11,947 nt of DNA from Psilocybe azurescens (GCA_023853785.1 JAJIRX010000388.1:1-11947); one strand, 5' to 3'; positions 1-8,269 are shown, counted from the first letter of the stretch. The notes: generated by a model from the sequence alone, not told the origin. Numbers and translations: made by a program.

Positions 1-2
1 TT

Positions 3-701
3 TGCACGGACATTTTCATATTCACAGACTCGATGGCCTCTGCCCGTCGAGCTGTTGATCCCTCTATCCACTCGGACAGGGCCACTCAGTGGCGGTCTGT
101 GAGGCTCTTCAGACTTGGTTCACCCGCAAGGATGGCCAGTCAATCACCTTTGTGTATGTCCCCTCGCTTTGCAGTGGGACCTGCACTATAAAGCACATGA
201 GTACGCAACCGAACTCAAAGTCGCACTAGGCCCACGCCTAGCTACATCTTTTGACAAGCCTGCGATGCAGGCTGCCCTCGAAGCGCCTCCTGGAATGTCA
301 TGTTCCAGGACCCCGAATATCGAGGTCGGAACTTTCTCCACCTCAAAACGGTCGACGGGCCGTTGCACAGCCTGGGGGCAAAGATAACCCCTGGGTTCAC
401 TTCGCCAACATGAGCTCTCCGCAGCTCTACGCACGCATGTGCCGGTGTATTCTGAATCATGCGCCCATCGGGTCCTATTATTCTCGATTCAATCTTAACG
501 ATGGTCATACATCGTGCCTGTGTGGGTGTCCTTGGGAAACCCGCACACATATCCTCACTTGTAAGAAGACTTACCGTCCTCCCAAGGCATGCGAAGCTTA
601 GGCAGCCAACTACGCTTTGCTACCTTCACTCATTTTTGGAGATGAACCCGAAAGTGCTCGCCTTCCGCTTCGGCTCCCACCGCGGGCGCGTTGACAACTG
701 A
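3..701 (+). pseudogene. LINE-0 ORF2 C-terminus: RNase H domain and Cys/His tail, frameshifted
   Basis: This is the tail of a LINE polyprotein, which would degrade RNA in RNA-DNA hybrids during target-primed reverse transcription. The window opens inside RNase H: FTDSMASARRAV (frame 3, about 18-53) carries an aspartate typical of the DS[Q/M]A motif, and the domain ends in CPLALQWDLHYKAHEYA (frame 1). A linker follows in frame 3 (about 291-380, DPEYRGRNFLHLK). The conserved tail is in frame 2 from about 390, with YARMCRCILNHAPIGSYYSR and a C-x-C-x8-H-x3-C cluster (515-562). The last stretch returns to frame 3 and stops with TGA at 699-701. At least four frame changes in 700 bp mean it is not translatable as written. 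Family assignment is by motif recognition. Confidence 0.82.
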
Positions 702-1266
702 CGTTGGGCATTGTGGGGGAGTCCTTGTTCGGCGGTCGTGATTGGCATGGGCCAATTATCCGCTTGGCTCGTGGTTGTTTGGATTTGCTGGGTAGTAGGC
801 CGCCGGGCGGGCCTGTTCGCCACAGTGCATCGGTGTTCGACTCACTGCTCCCACCCAGGACCTGGACCACGCTACGAATGGCGTCGGTATGTGGGAACCA
901 GGGAGAGCTGGCACCGCTAGTCTCGGCTGCTGGACTTGGGCGCCCCCCGCCCTTGTTAGTTATCCCCTGCTGGTGCTGCTCCCGCTCCACCCCAGGCTTC
1001 CTAAGGCTAGGGTCACTCCTATCCTATATCCCGCGAGGTTGTTCTTTGTAGATAGGTTCTTTCTTTGTTTCCTACTCTGCATCGAGGTTGGCGTTATATC
1101 CCCACAGTAGCTACCCCGTTATGTGTTCAGCACGGTCATTTATCGTAGGCTTCAGTGTTTCCAACGGACTCTTAGTAGTTTCGGGCGAACAGTTTCTTAG
1201 TAGTTACCTGGTCGGGCATTTGTACTTAGCGACCGGACTGCTCTCGCGCACCGGTATACAAATTGA

Positions 1267-1272
<6 letters not shown>
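702..1272 (+). other. LINE-0 3' untranslated region
   Basis: About 570 bp between the ORF2 stop and the A tail with no convincing coding content; the open frames here lack any recognisable motif. Near its end the 10-mer CTTAGTAGTT occurs twice (1171-1180 and 1196-1205, 25 bp apart), with TCGGGC after each copy (1181-1186, 1212-1217). A possible 5-bp stem, ACCGG (1232-1236) with CCGGT (1251-1255), lies about 18 bp before the A run. LINE reverse transcriptases often recognise structure at the RNA 3' end; that role here is inference. Confidence 0.7.

Positions 1273-1297
<25 letters not shown>
1273..1297 (+). repeat. Poly(A) tail of LINE-0
   Basis: An uninterrupted run of 25 A follows GATGATTT and ends at GAGGGGGACGCC. 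It is the 3' tail of a LINE copied from polyadenylated RNA, and it marks the exact join to LINE-1, whose ORF1 resumes on the minus strand. One or two of the terminal bases may belong to the target, since the intact LINE-2 sequence reads AGAGGGGG at this point on the matching strand. A long unbroken A run is unstable over time and suggests a recent insertion. Confidence 0.93.
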
Positions 1298-2892
1298 GAG
1301 GGGGACGCCAGAGCTCTTCAAACAGGCTCGTATCCAGAGGGGACGACCCCTGAACATGAACTGTTTGTCGATGAGCTGGCGAGCGGGCACCGGATGCGGT
1401 GTCCCAAATATCAAAGAAAGCAGTGGCGGTAGTGCTTGCCTTGGAAGTACGAACTATGCGGGGGTCACCGCATAATATGTGAGATGGAGACCAGATGGGA
1501 GAGGCCTTGAGTGCTGAGGCAACCTCATCCCGTTCGGTGAGATGGTCCAGGTCATATTGAGTACCTTGGAACCGAGGGACGTCGACAATTCGTAAGAACG
1601 ATTTGGACGTGGGCATGCCAACCCACGGCATAAACTTGTAGTGGGCCTTGAAGTGAGAAGTGATTGCTCCACGGAGGATATCCGTGTCACGCTCACTGGG
1701 GACTTTGTCGGTGGGTACGGAGTATCCATTGTACGCGAGTTGAACACCAAGAACCTTAACGCGAAGGCCTTGACAAGAGAGGACGTCCGAAGACAAGTCC
1801 TTGAATAAGGTGAAGAGATTAGCGTCTTTCGCATGATCTCCCACGTCGACGAGCAACTGGCGCCTAGAGGGGCCGTGTGCAGTGTAATCTGGGATCTTCC
1901 TAACCTTGCGGGAGGGAGGCCTAGATGGAGGAGCAGCCGGGAAGCTGGCTGCTTGATGGGGGCAGCCTTGCGAGCGGTGTCCGCGTAGAACGGGGAGCCG
2001 GGCGCTGCAGGGCGAGGAGGAAGGGGGCACCGGGGGGCCTCTGATTAGGGACCACAGGCTTCTTGGCCGGTGGACGGGGTTGAGGAGGAGGAGCAGGGGC
2101 AGAGGCAGGCTTGTCAGCCCGACCTTTCCCTTGTCCTGCTGTGTTCGGATAGGAGGCCTGGCCAGCACATTCCTGCGAGAGGAACGTGCGGGCTCGGCCG
2201 GTGTCATTACAATGTCGTCGTCTCCAGCTCCGCCGTGGTCAGACCAAGCAGGGGGAGGAGAGGCGGAGAGGGTCTGGAGAGTTCCGACCGATGGCCAAAG
2301 GCCGTCGAATAGTGTCGTCTTCTGCAGTGAATAACTCCGCAACCGCACAGATTGGGAGGATGTTTTCGGGAGTGGGAGTAGTACCCAAGTCCCCATTGAA
2401 GGTCTCACGGGTGAAATCAACCACCGCTTGAGCCAGGGATGCCCCCATGGGGATGAATGAAGATCGATGTGTGAGGAATTGACATACCCCACGATCGTTC
2501 TGAGTGCCCCAATAATCCTTTGACTATCTTCTACCACGTCGGAATCTCCGTAACTGAGTGATAGGTATGAGGGGGTCGTCCATATCTTCGTCCTCAGACC
2601 TTGCAGGCGACGGAGCGTCGGAAGGCTGGGCGGTGTTGTCCCTGGCAGTAACTGTGGCAGTGCGATGACGAGAACTTTGCCTCGACGACGTGGCAGAGCG
2701 ACTGGGTTGGGTGGTGCATGCCCCACGTGAAGCAGGGACTGGGCCTTGACTATAGGTCTCTCGAACAGCGGGAGCGCTCGCTGTTTGAACTGGGGGTGCA
2801 GTCGGCGAAGGTTGAGCTGCGGAGGATTTGGCTGAAGAGGTCACCGACCGAAACGGGGACGGTGGCCTTGTGGGTTGCTGTTTAGGTGGCAT
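1298..2892 (-). pseudogene. LINE-1 ORF1 (Gag-like RNA-binding protein), frameshifted and cut before the zinc knuckles
   Basis: ORF1 of Tad1-like LINEs makes a nucleic-acid-binding protein of the ribonucleoprotein particle. The start is taken as the ATG at 2890-2892 (MPPKQQPTRPPSP), shared by all three copies; a GTG 12 bp upstream is in frame but is not a likely start. A Pro/Ser/Thr-rich N-terminus ends in the acidic SEDEDMDDP and then loses frame at a run of five C (2571-2575). The core resumes with DSDVVEDSQRIIGALRT, is out of frame through about 2448-2240, and continues with IPDYTAHGPSRRQLLVDVGD and FFDIWDTASGAR. The LINE-0 tail interrupts just before the CCHC motif. Frame reads on as polyphenylalanine through the A run, which is an artefact. 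Confidence 0.85.
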
Positions 2893-3035
2893 AACTTTGG
2901 ACACTCAAAGCTAATACTGCCAATGGTGGTGCTGCTGGGGGTGGTTACCCAAGTAGATCTTCATTGAGAACGTTGTTGACGATGAGCAAGTTTTTCTCAC
3001 GGTGGCTATGTGGCAGTACCGGAACAAGAAAGGAT
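2893..3035 (-). promoter_or_regulatory. LINE-1 5' UTR (probable internal promoter region)
   Basis: 143 bp between the shared 5' terminus and the ORF1 ATG. It aligns almost base for base with LINE-2 4659-4801 and LINE-3 10061-10201. LINEs that move autonomously usually carry their promoter inside the 5' UTR, so promoter function is inferred from family knowledge; I see no clear core promoter motif. In frame with the upstream integrase it happens to be readable (FLVPVLPHSHREKN), which fuses the two sequences into one meaningless open frame. Confidence 0.6.
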
Positions 3036-3697
3036 GTGCGATTTGCACGCTCTGCAACTCCATTCTGCTGGGGCCTGTTCCTGGTGCTGTGACGTCGTAC
3101 AATGCCGCACTGATCAGTGAATTTTATGAAAGCAGCTGACATATATTCCCCAGCCTTGTCATCTTGAATAGCCTTGATTTTAGCGTTGAGCTGGTTCTCT
3201 GCATACGCTTTGAACGTCTTAAAAGCCTCAAAAGCATCGCTCTTTCGCTTTAAGAACAGTACAGCATGCAGCTTGGTACAGTCATCAAGGAAAGTGATCC
3301 AATAGTGGTATCCCTCCGGACTGGCAACAGAGAGAGGTCCATGAAGATCAGAATGGATGAGCTCAAGTGGTTCAAGTGATTCTCTTGTGGAGCTGGGAAA
3401 TGGTGCAGATGTCATTTTGCCTGCCAGACATGCCTCGCAAATCGGATCGGGCTGATCTTTGGAGGTAACGACGAGACCGAACACAAAATCGCCGTGTATC
3501 AATTGCTTGATCGTAGCATGACTGTGGTGCGCACAGCGACGATGCCAAAGATTGATGTCCATTGGGAGAGTTGAAGCTGCGCTTGCACATTCGGATATTG
3601 GCTCAGTGGATGCATCTAGAATGCCACAATTTTGCGAGGTGACTGTAGCTGTGAATAGCGTCGTTCCATCAGCGTTTAAAGAACATGGTGGTCTCAT
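3036..3697 (-). pseudogene. pol: Copia-A integrase, interrupted by LINE-1 just after the catalytic glutamate
   Basis: Integrase inserts the element cDNA into the genome. Counting from 3697, the zinc-binding domain is H52-x4-H57 with C87-x2-C90 (LWHRRCAHH, CEACLAGK). The catalytic core shows D117 (LIHSDLHGPL), D180 (DDKAGEY) and E216 (NGVAERANR). Exactly 35 residues separate D180 and E216, the D,D-35-E spacing of retroviral-type integrases. All three catalytic residues are present. The frame runs on for about 30 codons into the LINE-1 5' UTR. The C-terminal part of the integrase is missing here. The start of this frame is not a real start: the polyprotein enters from the protease by a frame change near 3670-3690. 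Confidence 0.93.
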
Positions 3698-4019
3698 TCA
3701 CTTCCATGCGAAAGCCTTTGTGTTTGGTAAGGTATAAACATGCCAATAGATTGTTGCGGAGTAGGGGAACATGCAAAACTCGTGTAAGCTCTACAGAACG
3801 CGATTCCTGACCCTGTATCACCGGATTGATCATCACACTCCCAAAACCAGCTGAATAGATGATGGTGTTGTCTGCTAACTTGACTGGGACGATGTAGGGC
3901 GTGTAATTGCGTATCCATGTGCGATGCGGTGTCATATGACTAGTGGCACCTGTGTCTGCGAGCCAATCGAAGTTAGCATCGCTTTGGGAGGTGTTTGAAG
4001 CGGATGTAGACAGTGCACT
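3669..4019 (-). pseudogene. pol: Copia-A aspartic protease
   Basis: A retroviral-type aspartic protease that would cleave the Gag-Pol polyprotein. The active site is in FDWLADTGATSHMTP (DTG codons at 3948-3956), followed by the copia-type string LADNTIIYSAGFGSV and the hydrophobic VLHVPLLRNNLLA, which resembles the usual second half of copia proteases. It is in the same frame as the end of the gag linker (that frame is open from 4154) and stops at 3669 after FFKR, where one base of frame change separates it from the integrase frame. Only the frameshift argues against function; the catalytic triad is intact. Confidence 0.9.
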
Positions 4020-4658
4020 TGCATTTCCAGCAAATTCTGGCTTGGGATCCTTCTCAGTGGTCTCCTGCGCTTTCCTGGCCTTCTGACCTCTGTTCTTGTA
4101 CCTAGTGCGGACACTTTCCTTCGCTTTTCTTGAGAGTCGAGATATCGGCTGCATTCAGCTTGCATGTGGTTGTTCATGCTGCAAAACGTGCAGAGGAGCG
4201 TAGGGGGCGCAGGAGTGCGAGATGACGATGCTGCAAGTGCAGAGGCGACGCTGGGAGCGGCAGAAGCGCTGATGGCGACGTTGGGACTCCTCTGTGACAA
4301 AGGCCTGTTGAATGGTAGCCTTCTCCAACTTGTCCATGAGCAATAGTGACGAAGCAAAGCCACTGAACTCGTCAGGAAGCGCCCCTAATGAGTGTCATGC
4401 TTGCCAGCTCATCATCTAGATTGGTGAGAGTGAAGTCCTTAGGCCGAAGATCTTGAATCCTGTGAATGGCTGTGTCCACCCTGTTCATGAGGGATTGCAG
4501 AGATTCTTCTTCTTGCTTCCTAATAGAGAATAGGTTGTCATAGGCATTGAAGCGTGCACCAGGACGCTTCTGAAGGTGTACCGGGCGAGGGCAGCCCACA
4601 TAGCGACTGGATCGTCCGAAATAGAGGCAAAATGGATCTTCTGATTCTCTTCAACAGC
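4020..4658 (-). pseudogene. gag: Copia-A gag with CCHC zinc knuckle, frameshifted, N-terminus missing
   Basis: Capsid/nucleocapsid part of the copia polyprotein. It begins at the LINE-2 junction with VEENQKIHFASISDDPVAMW, matching copia-C gag, changes frame near 4590, and continues with FNAYDNLFSIRKQEEESLQS and DDELASMTLI (4599-4372). A new frame carries LLLMDKLEKATIQQAFVTEE, and another carries the nucleocapsid knuckle CTFCSMNNHMQAEC (4151-4192), a perfect C-x2-C-x4-H-x4-C, followed by a basic stretch. At least three frame changes are needed to read it. The first roughly 80 codons are absent at this junction and are not found on the far side of LINE-2 either. Confidence 0.87.
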
Positions 4659-4801
4659 ATCCTTCCTTGTTCCGGTACTGCCACGTATCCACCGTGAGAA
4701 ATTTCTGCTCATCGTTGCAAACGTTCTACACAAAGTTTTACTTGGGTAACCACCCCCAGCACTACCACCATTGGCAAGCGTAGCCTAGGTCTCACCTATC
4801 T
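4659..4801 (+). promoter_or_regulatory. LINE-2 5' UTR (probable internal promoter region)
   Basis: 143 bp from the shared LINE 5' end to the ORF1 ATG at 4802. It is the most diverged of the three copies (for example GAGAAATTTCTGC where the others have GAGAAAAACTTGC), which suggests LINE-2 is older or from another source copy. It is divergently oriented from the LINE-1 5' UTR across 1.6 kb of copia-A. Promoter activity is inferred from LINE biology only. Confidence 0.55.
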
Positions 4802-6742
4802 ATGCCGCCTAAACAGCAACCCACAAGGCCACCATCCCCTTTTGAGACGGTGGCCTCCAGAGCCAGATCTCTTGCAGCTCAACCTTCGCCGACTGCATCC
4901 CCGGTCCCTACAGCGGGCGCCTCCTGCTGTTCGAGATACCTATAGTCAAGGCCCAGTCCCTGCTTCACGTGGGGCACGCACCGCCCAACCCATTCGCTCT
5001 GCCACGTCTTGAGGCAGTCGTCTCGTCATCGCACTCCCACGGTTACTGCCAGGGACAACACCGCCCAGCCCTCCGACGCTCCCTCGCCGGCAAGGTCTGA
5101 GGACGAAGATATGGAAGACTCCCCTCATACCTATCACTCAGTTACGGCGATGCCGATGTGGTAGAAGATAGTCAAAGGATATTGGGAGCGCTCAGGACGA
5201 TCGTTGGGTACGTTAACTCATCTGACATCGACCTTCATTCGTCCCCCATTGGGGCATCTCTGGCTCAGGCGTTGGTGGATTTCACCCGTCAGACCTTCAC
5301 TGGGGACTTGGGTACTACTCCCACTCCCGATAACACCATCCCAATCCGTGCGGTTGCGGACCTATTTGCTGCAGAAGAGGACACTATTCGAAGGCCATTG
5401 GCCATCGGTCCTACTTCCCCAGACCCTCTCGCATCTCCTCCCCCCGCTTGGTCTGACCACGGTGGTGCTGGCGATGACGACGTCGTTATGACCCCGGCTG
5501 AACCTATTCGCTTCTCTCGCGGGAGCGCGCAGGCCAGGCCTCCTATTCGAGCACAGCAGGATAAAGGGAAGGGGCGGGCAGATAAACTCCCTCCTCCTCC
5601 CCCTGCTCCTCCCCAACCCCGCCCTCCAGCCAAGAAACCGGTTGTGCCTAACCAGAGGCCCCCCAGTGCCTCCTACTTCCACCCGCCCCGTGCGTCCTGC
5701 CCCGTTCTATGCTGAGGCCGCCCACAAGAAGGCGCACATCCAGCAGCCAGCTACGCCGGCTGCCCCTCCGTCCCGCCCCCCCTCCCGCAAGGGTAGGAGG
5801 ATCCCGGACTACACTTCACATGGCCCCTCAAGGTGCCAGATGCTCATCGACGTGGGAGATCATGTGAAAGACGCTAATCTCACCACCTTATTCAAGGACT
5901 TGTCTGCCGACGTCCTCCTCCGCCAGGGCCTTCGCGTTAAGGTCCTTGGTGTTGAAGTTGCCTACAATGGGTACTCCGTACCCACCGACAAAGTCCCCAG
6001 CGAAGCGCGACACGGAGATCCTCCGTGGTGCGGTCACTGCTCATTTCAAGACCCACTACAAGTTCACGCCGTGGGTCGGCATGCCCACGTCCAAGTCGTT
6101 CTTACGAATTGTTGACGTTCCTTGGTTCCAAGGTACTCATTATGACCTGGATCATCTCACCGAACGGGAAGAGGTTGCTTCGGCACTCAAAGCTTCTCCC
6201 ATTTGGTCTTCATCACACATCCTATGCGGGGACCCCCGCGTAGTTCGCACTTCCAAAGCAAGCACCACTGCTACTGCTTTCTTTGACATCTGGGACACCG
6301 CCTCCGGTGCCCACGCCCACCAGCTAGTCGACAAACAGTTCATGTTCAGGGGCCGCCCCCTCTGGATACGTTCTAGTTCGAAGAGCTCCGGCGTCCCCCT
6401 CTGCACTTGGTGTTGGAAGTGGGGTCATCCCATCGGCCGCTGTCATGCAGTTGCTGTCAAATGCCCGCATTGCTCTGGTCCCCACAAGCTGGAGAGCACC
6501 AGCGCCGTTGCAGGCTGCTGCAAAGGCAATCCGAAGGCGGACCCCCTCAGGCACCTACACCTGGCGGGGAGCCCTGCCCTCACACCCCTCGCTGCCCAAA
6601 TTGCGGAAAGAATCATGGGGCCCATGAGCGCGCTTGCGTGTTCTGAAGTCACAGGATCGATCAGCTTTGGCATGTCGAGAAATATCGTCAGGTACGAGCG
6701 AATTCCTTCGCGCACCGTCAATCCCTAACCACTGGTCATTAG
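4802..6742 (+). pseudogene. LINE-2 ORF1: Gag-like protein with three zinc knuckles, full length but frameshifted
   Basis: The only ORF1 here with both ends. It starts MPPKQQPTRPPSP, has an acidic SEDEDMEDSP block at about 5095-5125, then the conserved core VVEDSQRILGALRTIVGYVN (from about 5158), a Pro-rich linker, and a second core (IPDYTSHGPSRCQMLIDVGD; WVGMPTSKSFLRIVDVPWFQ; FFDIWDTASGAHAHQLVDKQ). It ends with knuckles: CTWCWKWGHPIGRC (6402-6443, C-x2-C-x4-H-x4-C), a second CPHCSGPH..., and CPNCGKNHGAHERAC (6593-6637). An in-frame TGA at 6644, probably a former Trp codon, precedes a still readable tail LWHVEKYRQVRANSF ending in TAG at 6740-6742. Several one-base frame changes lie at about 4900-4990, 5119-5124, 5700, 6005 and 6495. 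Confidence 0.9.
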
Positions 6743-6746
6743 GATG
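6740..6746 (+). promoter_or_regulatory. ORF1 stop / ORF2 start junction (TAG-G-ATG)
   Basis: The ORF1 stop TAG (6740-6742) and the ORF2 ATG (6744-6746) are separated by one G, in different frames. Such tight spacing is typical of LINEs and other elements that express ORF2 by termination and reinitiation on one mRNA. The mechanism is inferred; the spacing is read directly. It also supports 6744 as the true ORF2 start. Confidence 0.7.
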
Positions 6747-7865
6747 AGTCAAACCGTCCAGGACCTTCCGGTTAGAATTTTGAGTTTCAATTGCGCAAAG
6801 TCCAGCCTAAGCGTAGAAACTATACTTGAACATTTTGTATTAGCATACGATATTGTATTTATCCAAGAACCTCCCTGGAGGTTTGTACGCACCGCACCGT
6901 CCACTTCTCGTAACTCTGGCGATGATGTCATCGGCGCCCCATTGCATCCATCTTGGTTGCCGATGGTACGCAATCCTGAACCCGATACCCGCCCAAGGGT
7001 TATGGCCTATGTGTCTAACCGCTTGAAGGAGTTTCGCCCCTCGATGTGTTGCGATCTTATTGATCACCGCGATGTGTTAATCCTCAGCCTGTTCGCGAAA
7101 TGGACAGTGCTACAACCTGATGAACGTCTACTCAGACGAAACCCATACGGCCGCTCTCCTCCTTGCGGAGGAGGCGGCCTCACTTCCACCTTTCATTTAC
7201 ATGGGGGTGACTTTAACATCCACTCCCAGGAATGGGATGGAGGCCATCGCGGCCATCCAGGAGTTGCCACTCAACTCCTCAATACTGCAGCGGAACTAGG
7301 TCTGCAACGGGCTCCTTTTGTGAACCCGGGGCCAACCTTCTACCCCCACATCCAAGGCTTTCGCTCAACAGTGATTGACTTGGTATTCGTGCAACCGGAC
7401 CAAACCCTGACAGCGCAGGTCACCCGGGTGCACAACGCCATGGGTGAGTCGGATCATATCCCTCTCGCTACTAATTTATCGATATCTGCTGATTCTGGGG
7501 CCACGCCCCGCAGAGCTCTCAAATCCGACAGGGTGGAGCAAATCCGCTTTGTCAGAGTCATTGAGGGAGAGTTCGCCATTGAAGTGGATGAACACGCTCT
7601 CTCAACACCCCCGACCAGATTGATGCAGTGGCGCAAGCCATTGCTGATTCGTTCTCTGCAGCATGGGAAACCTGCTCCAGAGAGGTCACTATTACGAGGG
7701 CGCTCAAAGCTGTGGTGGACGGAGGAGTGCTCAGTCGCGCTTCAGGCTTATCGGGAACATGGTCTTCCGGAGGACTGGAAGCTTTACCGAAAGGCGGTCA
7801 AAAACGCCAAACGGGTTTTCTTTGATTCTAGGATCACAGAAATATCCATTACCAACAAGCGCACT
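6744..7865 (+). pseudogene. LINE-2 ORF2 N-terminus: AP-type endonuclease (EEP) and linker, truncated
   Basis: The endonuclease nicks target DNA to prime reverse transcription. Seen from 6744: N16 (LSFNCAKS), the metal-binding E42 (FIQEPPW), D156/N158 (GGDFNIHSQEWD), D212 (STVIDLVFV) and D237-H238 (ESDHIPLATN), the expected order for this family. The open frame is misleading. Between about 7100 and 7203 the true sequence (VYSDETHTAALLLAEEAASL) lies in another frame, and again between about 7610 and 7712 (AIADSFSAAWETCSREVTI); paired indels restore the frame each time. The Tad-type linker LWWTEECSVALQAYREHG follows, and the sequence breaks after SITNKR, before the RT. Confidence 0.9.
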
Positions 7866-8017
7866 TGAACGTGTGCGAACGTTGTGACGTGATGAGGTGG
7901 CAGTACAAGCACGGGTGCGGCCAGTGCGAGCGAAAACACGAAGAGTGTGGAAATGAAAAGTTGAGACTTTTCGATGAAATTGAGATTAAAGCGCCAATGT
8001 GCATGGGGCCCATAACC
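7866..8017 (-). other. Copia-A 5' leader with primer-binding site, cut by a deletion
   Basis: This minus-strand stretch is homologous to the copia-C leader (9574-9723). Next to the LTR it begins with the primer site GGTTATGGGCCCC (complement of 8005-8017), and it ends near 7867 where homology to copia-C stops and LINE-2 ORF2 sequence takes over. The remaining 50 bp or so of leader and the first part of gag, which should follow, are absent. The GAAAAGTCTCAACTTTTC hairpin (7-bp stem, 4-base loop) seen in copia-C is conserved. Because primer site and leader follow the LTR, this LTR acts as a 5' LTR on this side. Confidence 0.85.
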
Positions 8018-8269
8018 TGTTAAAGGTGGCGAGTTCGGAAACGTGCGAGACAGCTGTGGTCCGAGTTTCGTGGTCACACTGTTACAGACAGAGTGGCAAT
8101 GAGGGCCTGAAGTCCGAAGTGAGTAACTAAGTGTATTGAGACTGAACTGTGCTATCTACTTGCCTGAAGTCCGAAGTGAGTAACTAAGGAGTTCAAGCAG
8201 TGTGCTACAGCTACATAGGTGTCTGTCATGTGATCCCATCAGTCTGAGTCTGAAATATCAATTCTAACA
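8018..8269 (-). repeat. Copia LTR shared by copia-A (as 5' LTR) and copia-B (as 3' LTR)
   Basis: 252 bp, minus strand, with ends TGTTAG and TTTAACA, a 5-bp terminal inverted repeat of the TG...CA type. It has the same length as the copia-C LTR at 9322-9573, with six base differences by my count. On its right is the copia-B polypurine tract and pol end, as for a 3' LTR. On its left is the primer site and leader, as for a 5' LTR. A single LTR between two internal regions is the signature of a tandem copia pair. Confidence 0.9.
8105..8185 (-). repeat. 24-bp direct repeat pair inside the shared LTR
   Basis: The same 24-base word occurs at 8105-8128 and 8162-8185 (57-bp period) and is repeated identically in the copia-C LTR. 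It includes the core ACTCACTTCGGACTTCAGG on the minus strand. Duplicated words in an LTR upstream half often act as transcription-factor sites; that is inference here. Confidence 0.85.

Larger units (their letters stand above)
1..1297 (+). mobile_element. LINE-0: 3' end of a Tad1-like non-LTR retrotransposon
   Basis: The segment reads as the end of a LINE: the last part of ORF2 (RNase H and a cysteine/histidine tail), about 570 bp of 3' UTR, and a run of 25 A. Immediately after the A run the sequence becomes minus-strand ORF1 of LINE-1, so LINE-0 inserted into LINE-1, just upstream of the codon for the first zinc-knuckle cysteine. The 5' part lies outside the window, so the target-site duplication cannot be confirmed; its right-hand copy should begin at about 1297 with AGAGGGGGACGCC. 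Placement in the Tad1 group rests on the RNase H and tail pattern. Whether LINE-0 is the same family as LINE-1, -2 and -3 cannot be tested here because no region overlaps. Confidence 0.88.
1298..3035 (-). mobile_element. LINE-1: 5' part of a Tad1-like LINE, inserted in copia-A integrase
   Basis: Minus-strand copy closely similar to LINE-2 and LINE-3 over the 5' UTR and ORF1. Its 5' end is defined by comparing the three copies: homology begins at ATCCTTTCTTGTTCC (complement of 3035 leftwards), and copia-A integrase sequence lies directly outside it. The rest of ORF1, with the zinc knuckles, and all of ORF2 are cut off by LINE-0 and lie to the left of the window, if they survive. The copy is not 5'-truncated, which is notable for a LINE. 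Confidence 0.9.
3036..4658 (-). mobile_element. Copia-A internal fragment: gag, protease and integrase
   Basis: Minus-strand remains of a Ty1/copia element in the canonical order gag-PR-INT. It is bounded on the left by the 5' end of LINE-1 and on the right by the 5' end of LINE-2, which lie head to head and point outward. Downstream parts (end of INT, RT, RNase H, 3' LTR) should lie left of the window beyond LINE-1. The upstream parts (leader, primer site, 5' LTR) are found at about 7866-8269, beyond LINE-2. Its gag is nearly identical to the copia-C gag over the shared stretch, so the two belong to one family. Confidence 0.92.
4659..7865 (+). mobile_element. LINE-2: Tad1-like LINE, 5' UTR to mid-ORF2, 3' end lost
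   Basis: The longest LINE copy in the window. Its 5' terminus (ATCCTTCCTTGTTCC at 4659) matches LINE-1 and LINE-3 and abuts copia-A gag. It then contains the 5' UTR, all of ORF1 and the endonuclease plus linker of ORF2. It stops within 7863-7866, in the codons after SITNKR, with no poly(A), and is followed directly by copia leader sequence. The RT, RNase H, 3' UTR and tail are therefore missing at this site. A deletion after insertion explains this better than a normal 3' end. Confidence 0.9.

Noticed and set aside
704..1110. Overlapping plus-strand open frames in the LINE-0 3' UTR
   Set aside because: No motifs, low-complexity Pro/Arg composition, and they sit between the ORF2 stop and poly(A).
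1197..2726. Long minus-strand open frame of about 509 codons
   Set aside because: It joins LINE-1 ORF1 in shifting frames, a polyphenylalanine from the LINE-0 A run, and antisense LINE-0 3' UTR. It is a chance chimera, not a gene.
2945..3035. Integrase C-terminal extension into LINE-1
   Set aside because: The frame continues by chance; the same residues occur after copia-C gag, showing that they come from the LINE 5' UTR.
4946..5137. Minus-strand 63-codon frame antisense to LINE-2 ORF1
   Set aside because: Shadow of the Pro/Ser-rich ORF1 sequence; not kept in the other two copies.
7784..8077. Minus-strand frame of 97 codons, with a similar plus-strand frame at 9514-9843
   Set aside because: Both read the copia LTR end and leader, which are untranslated; the resemblance is due to the inverted LTR-leader copies.
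7866..8269. A 404-bp LTR ending at TGAACG (7866) as a normal copia-B 3' LTR boundary
   Set aside because: TAACA followed by the primer site marks the LTR end at 8018. The extra 150 bp is leader, and the corresponding bases in copia-C do not end in CA.
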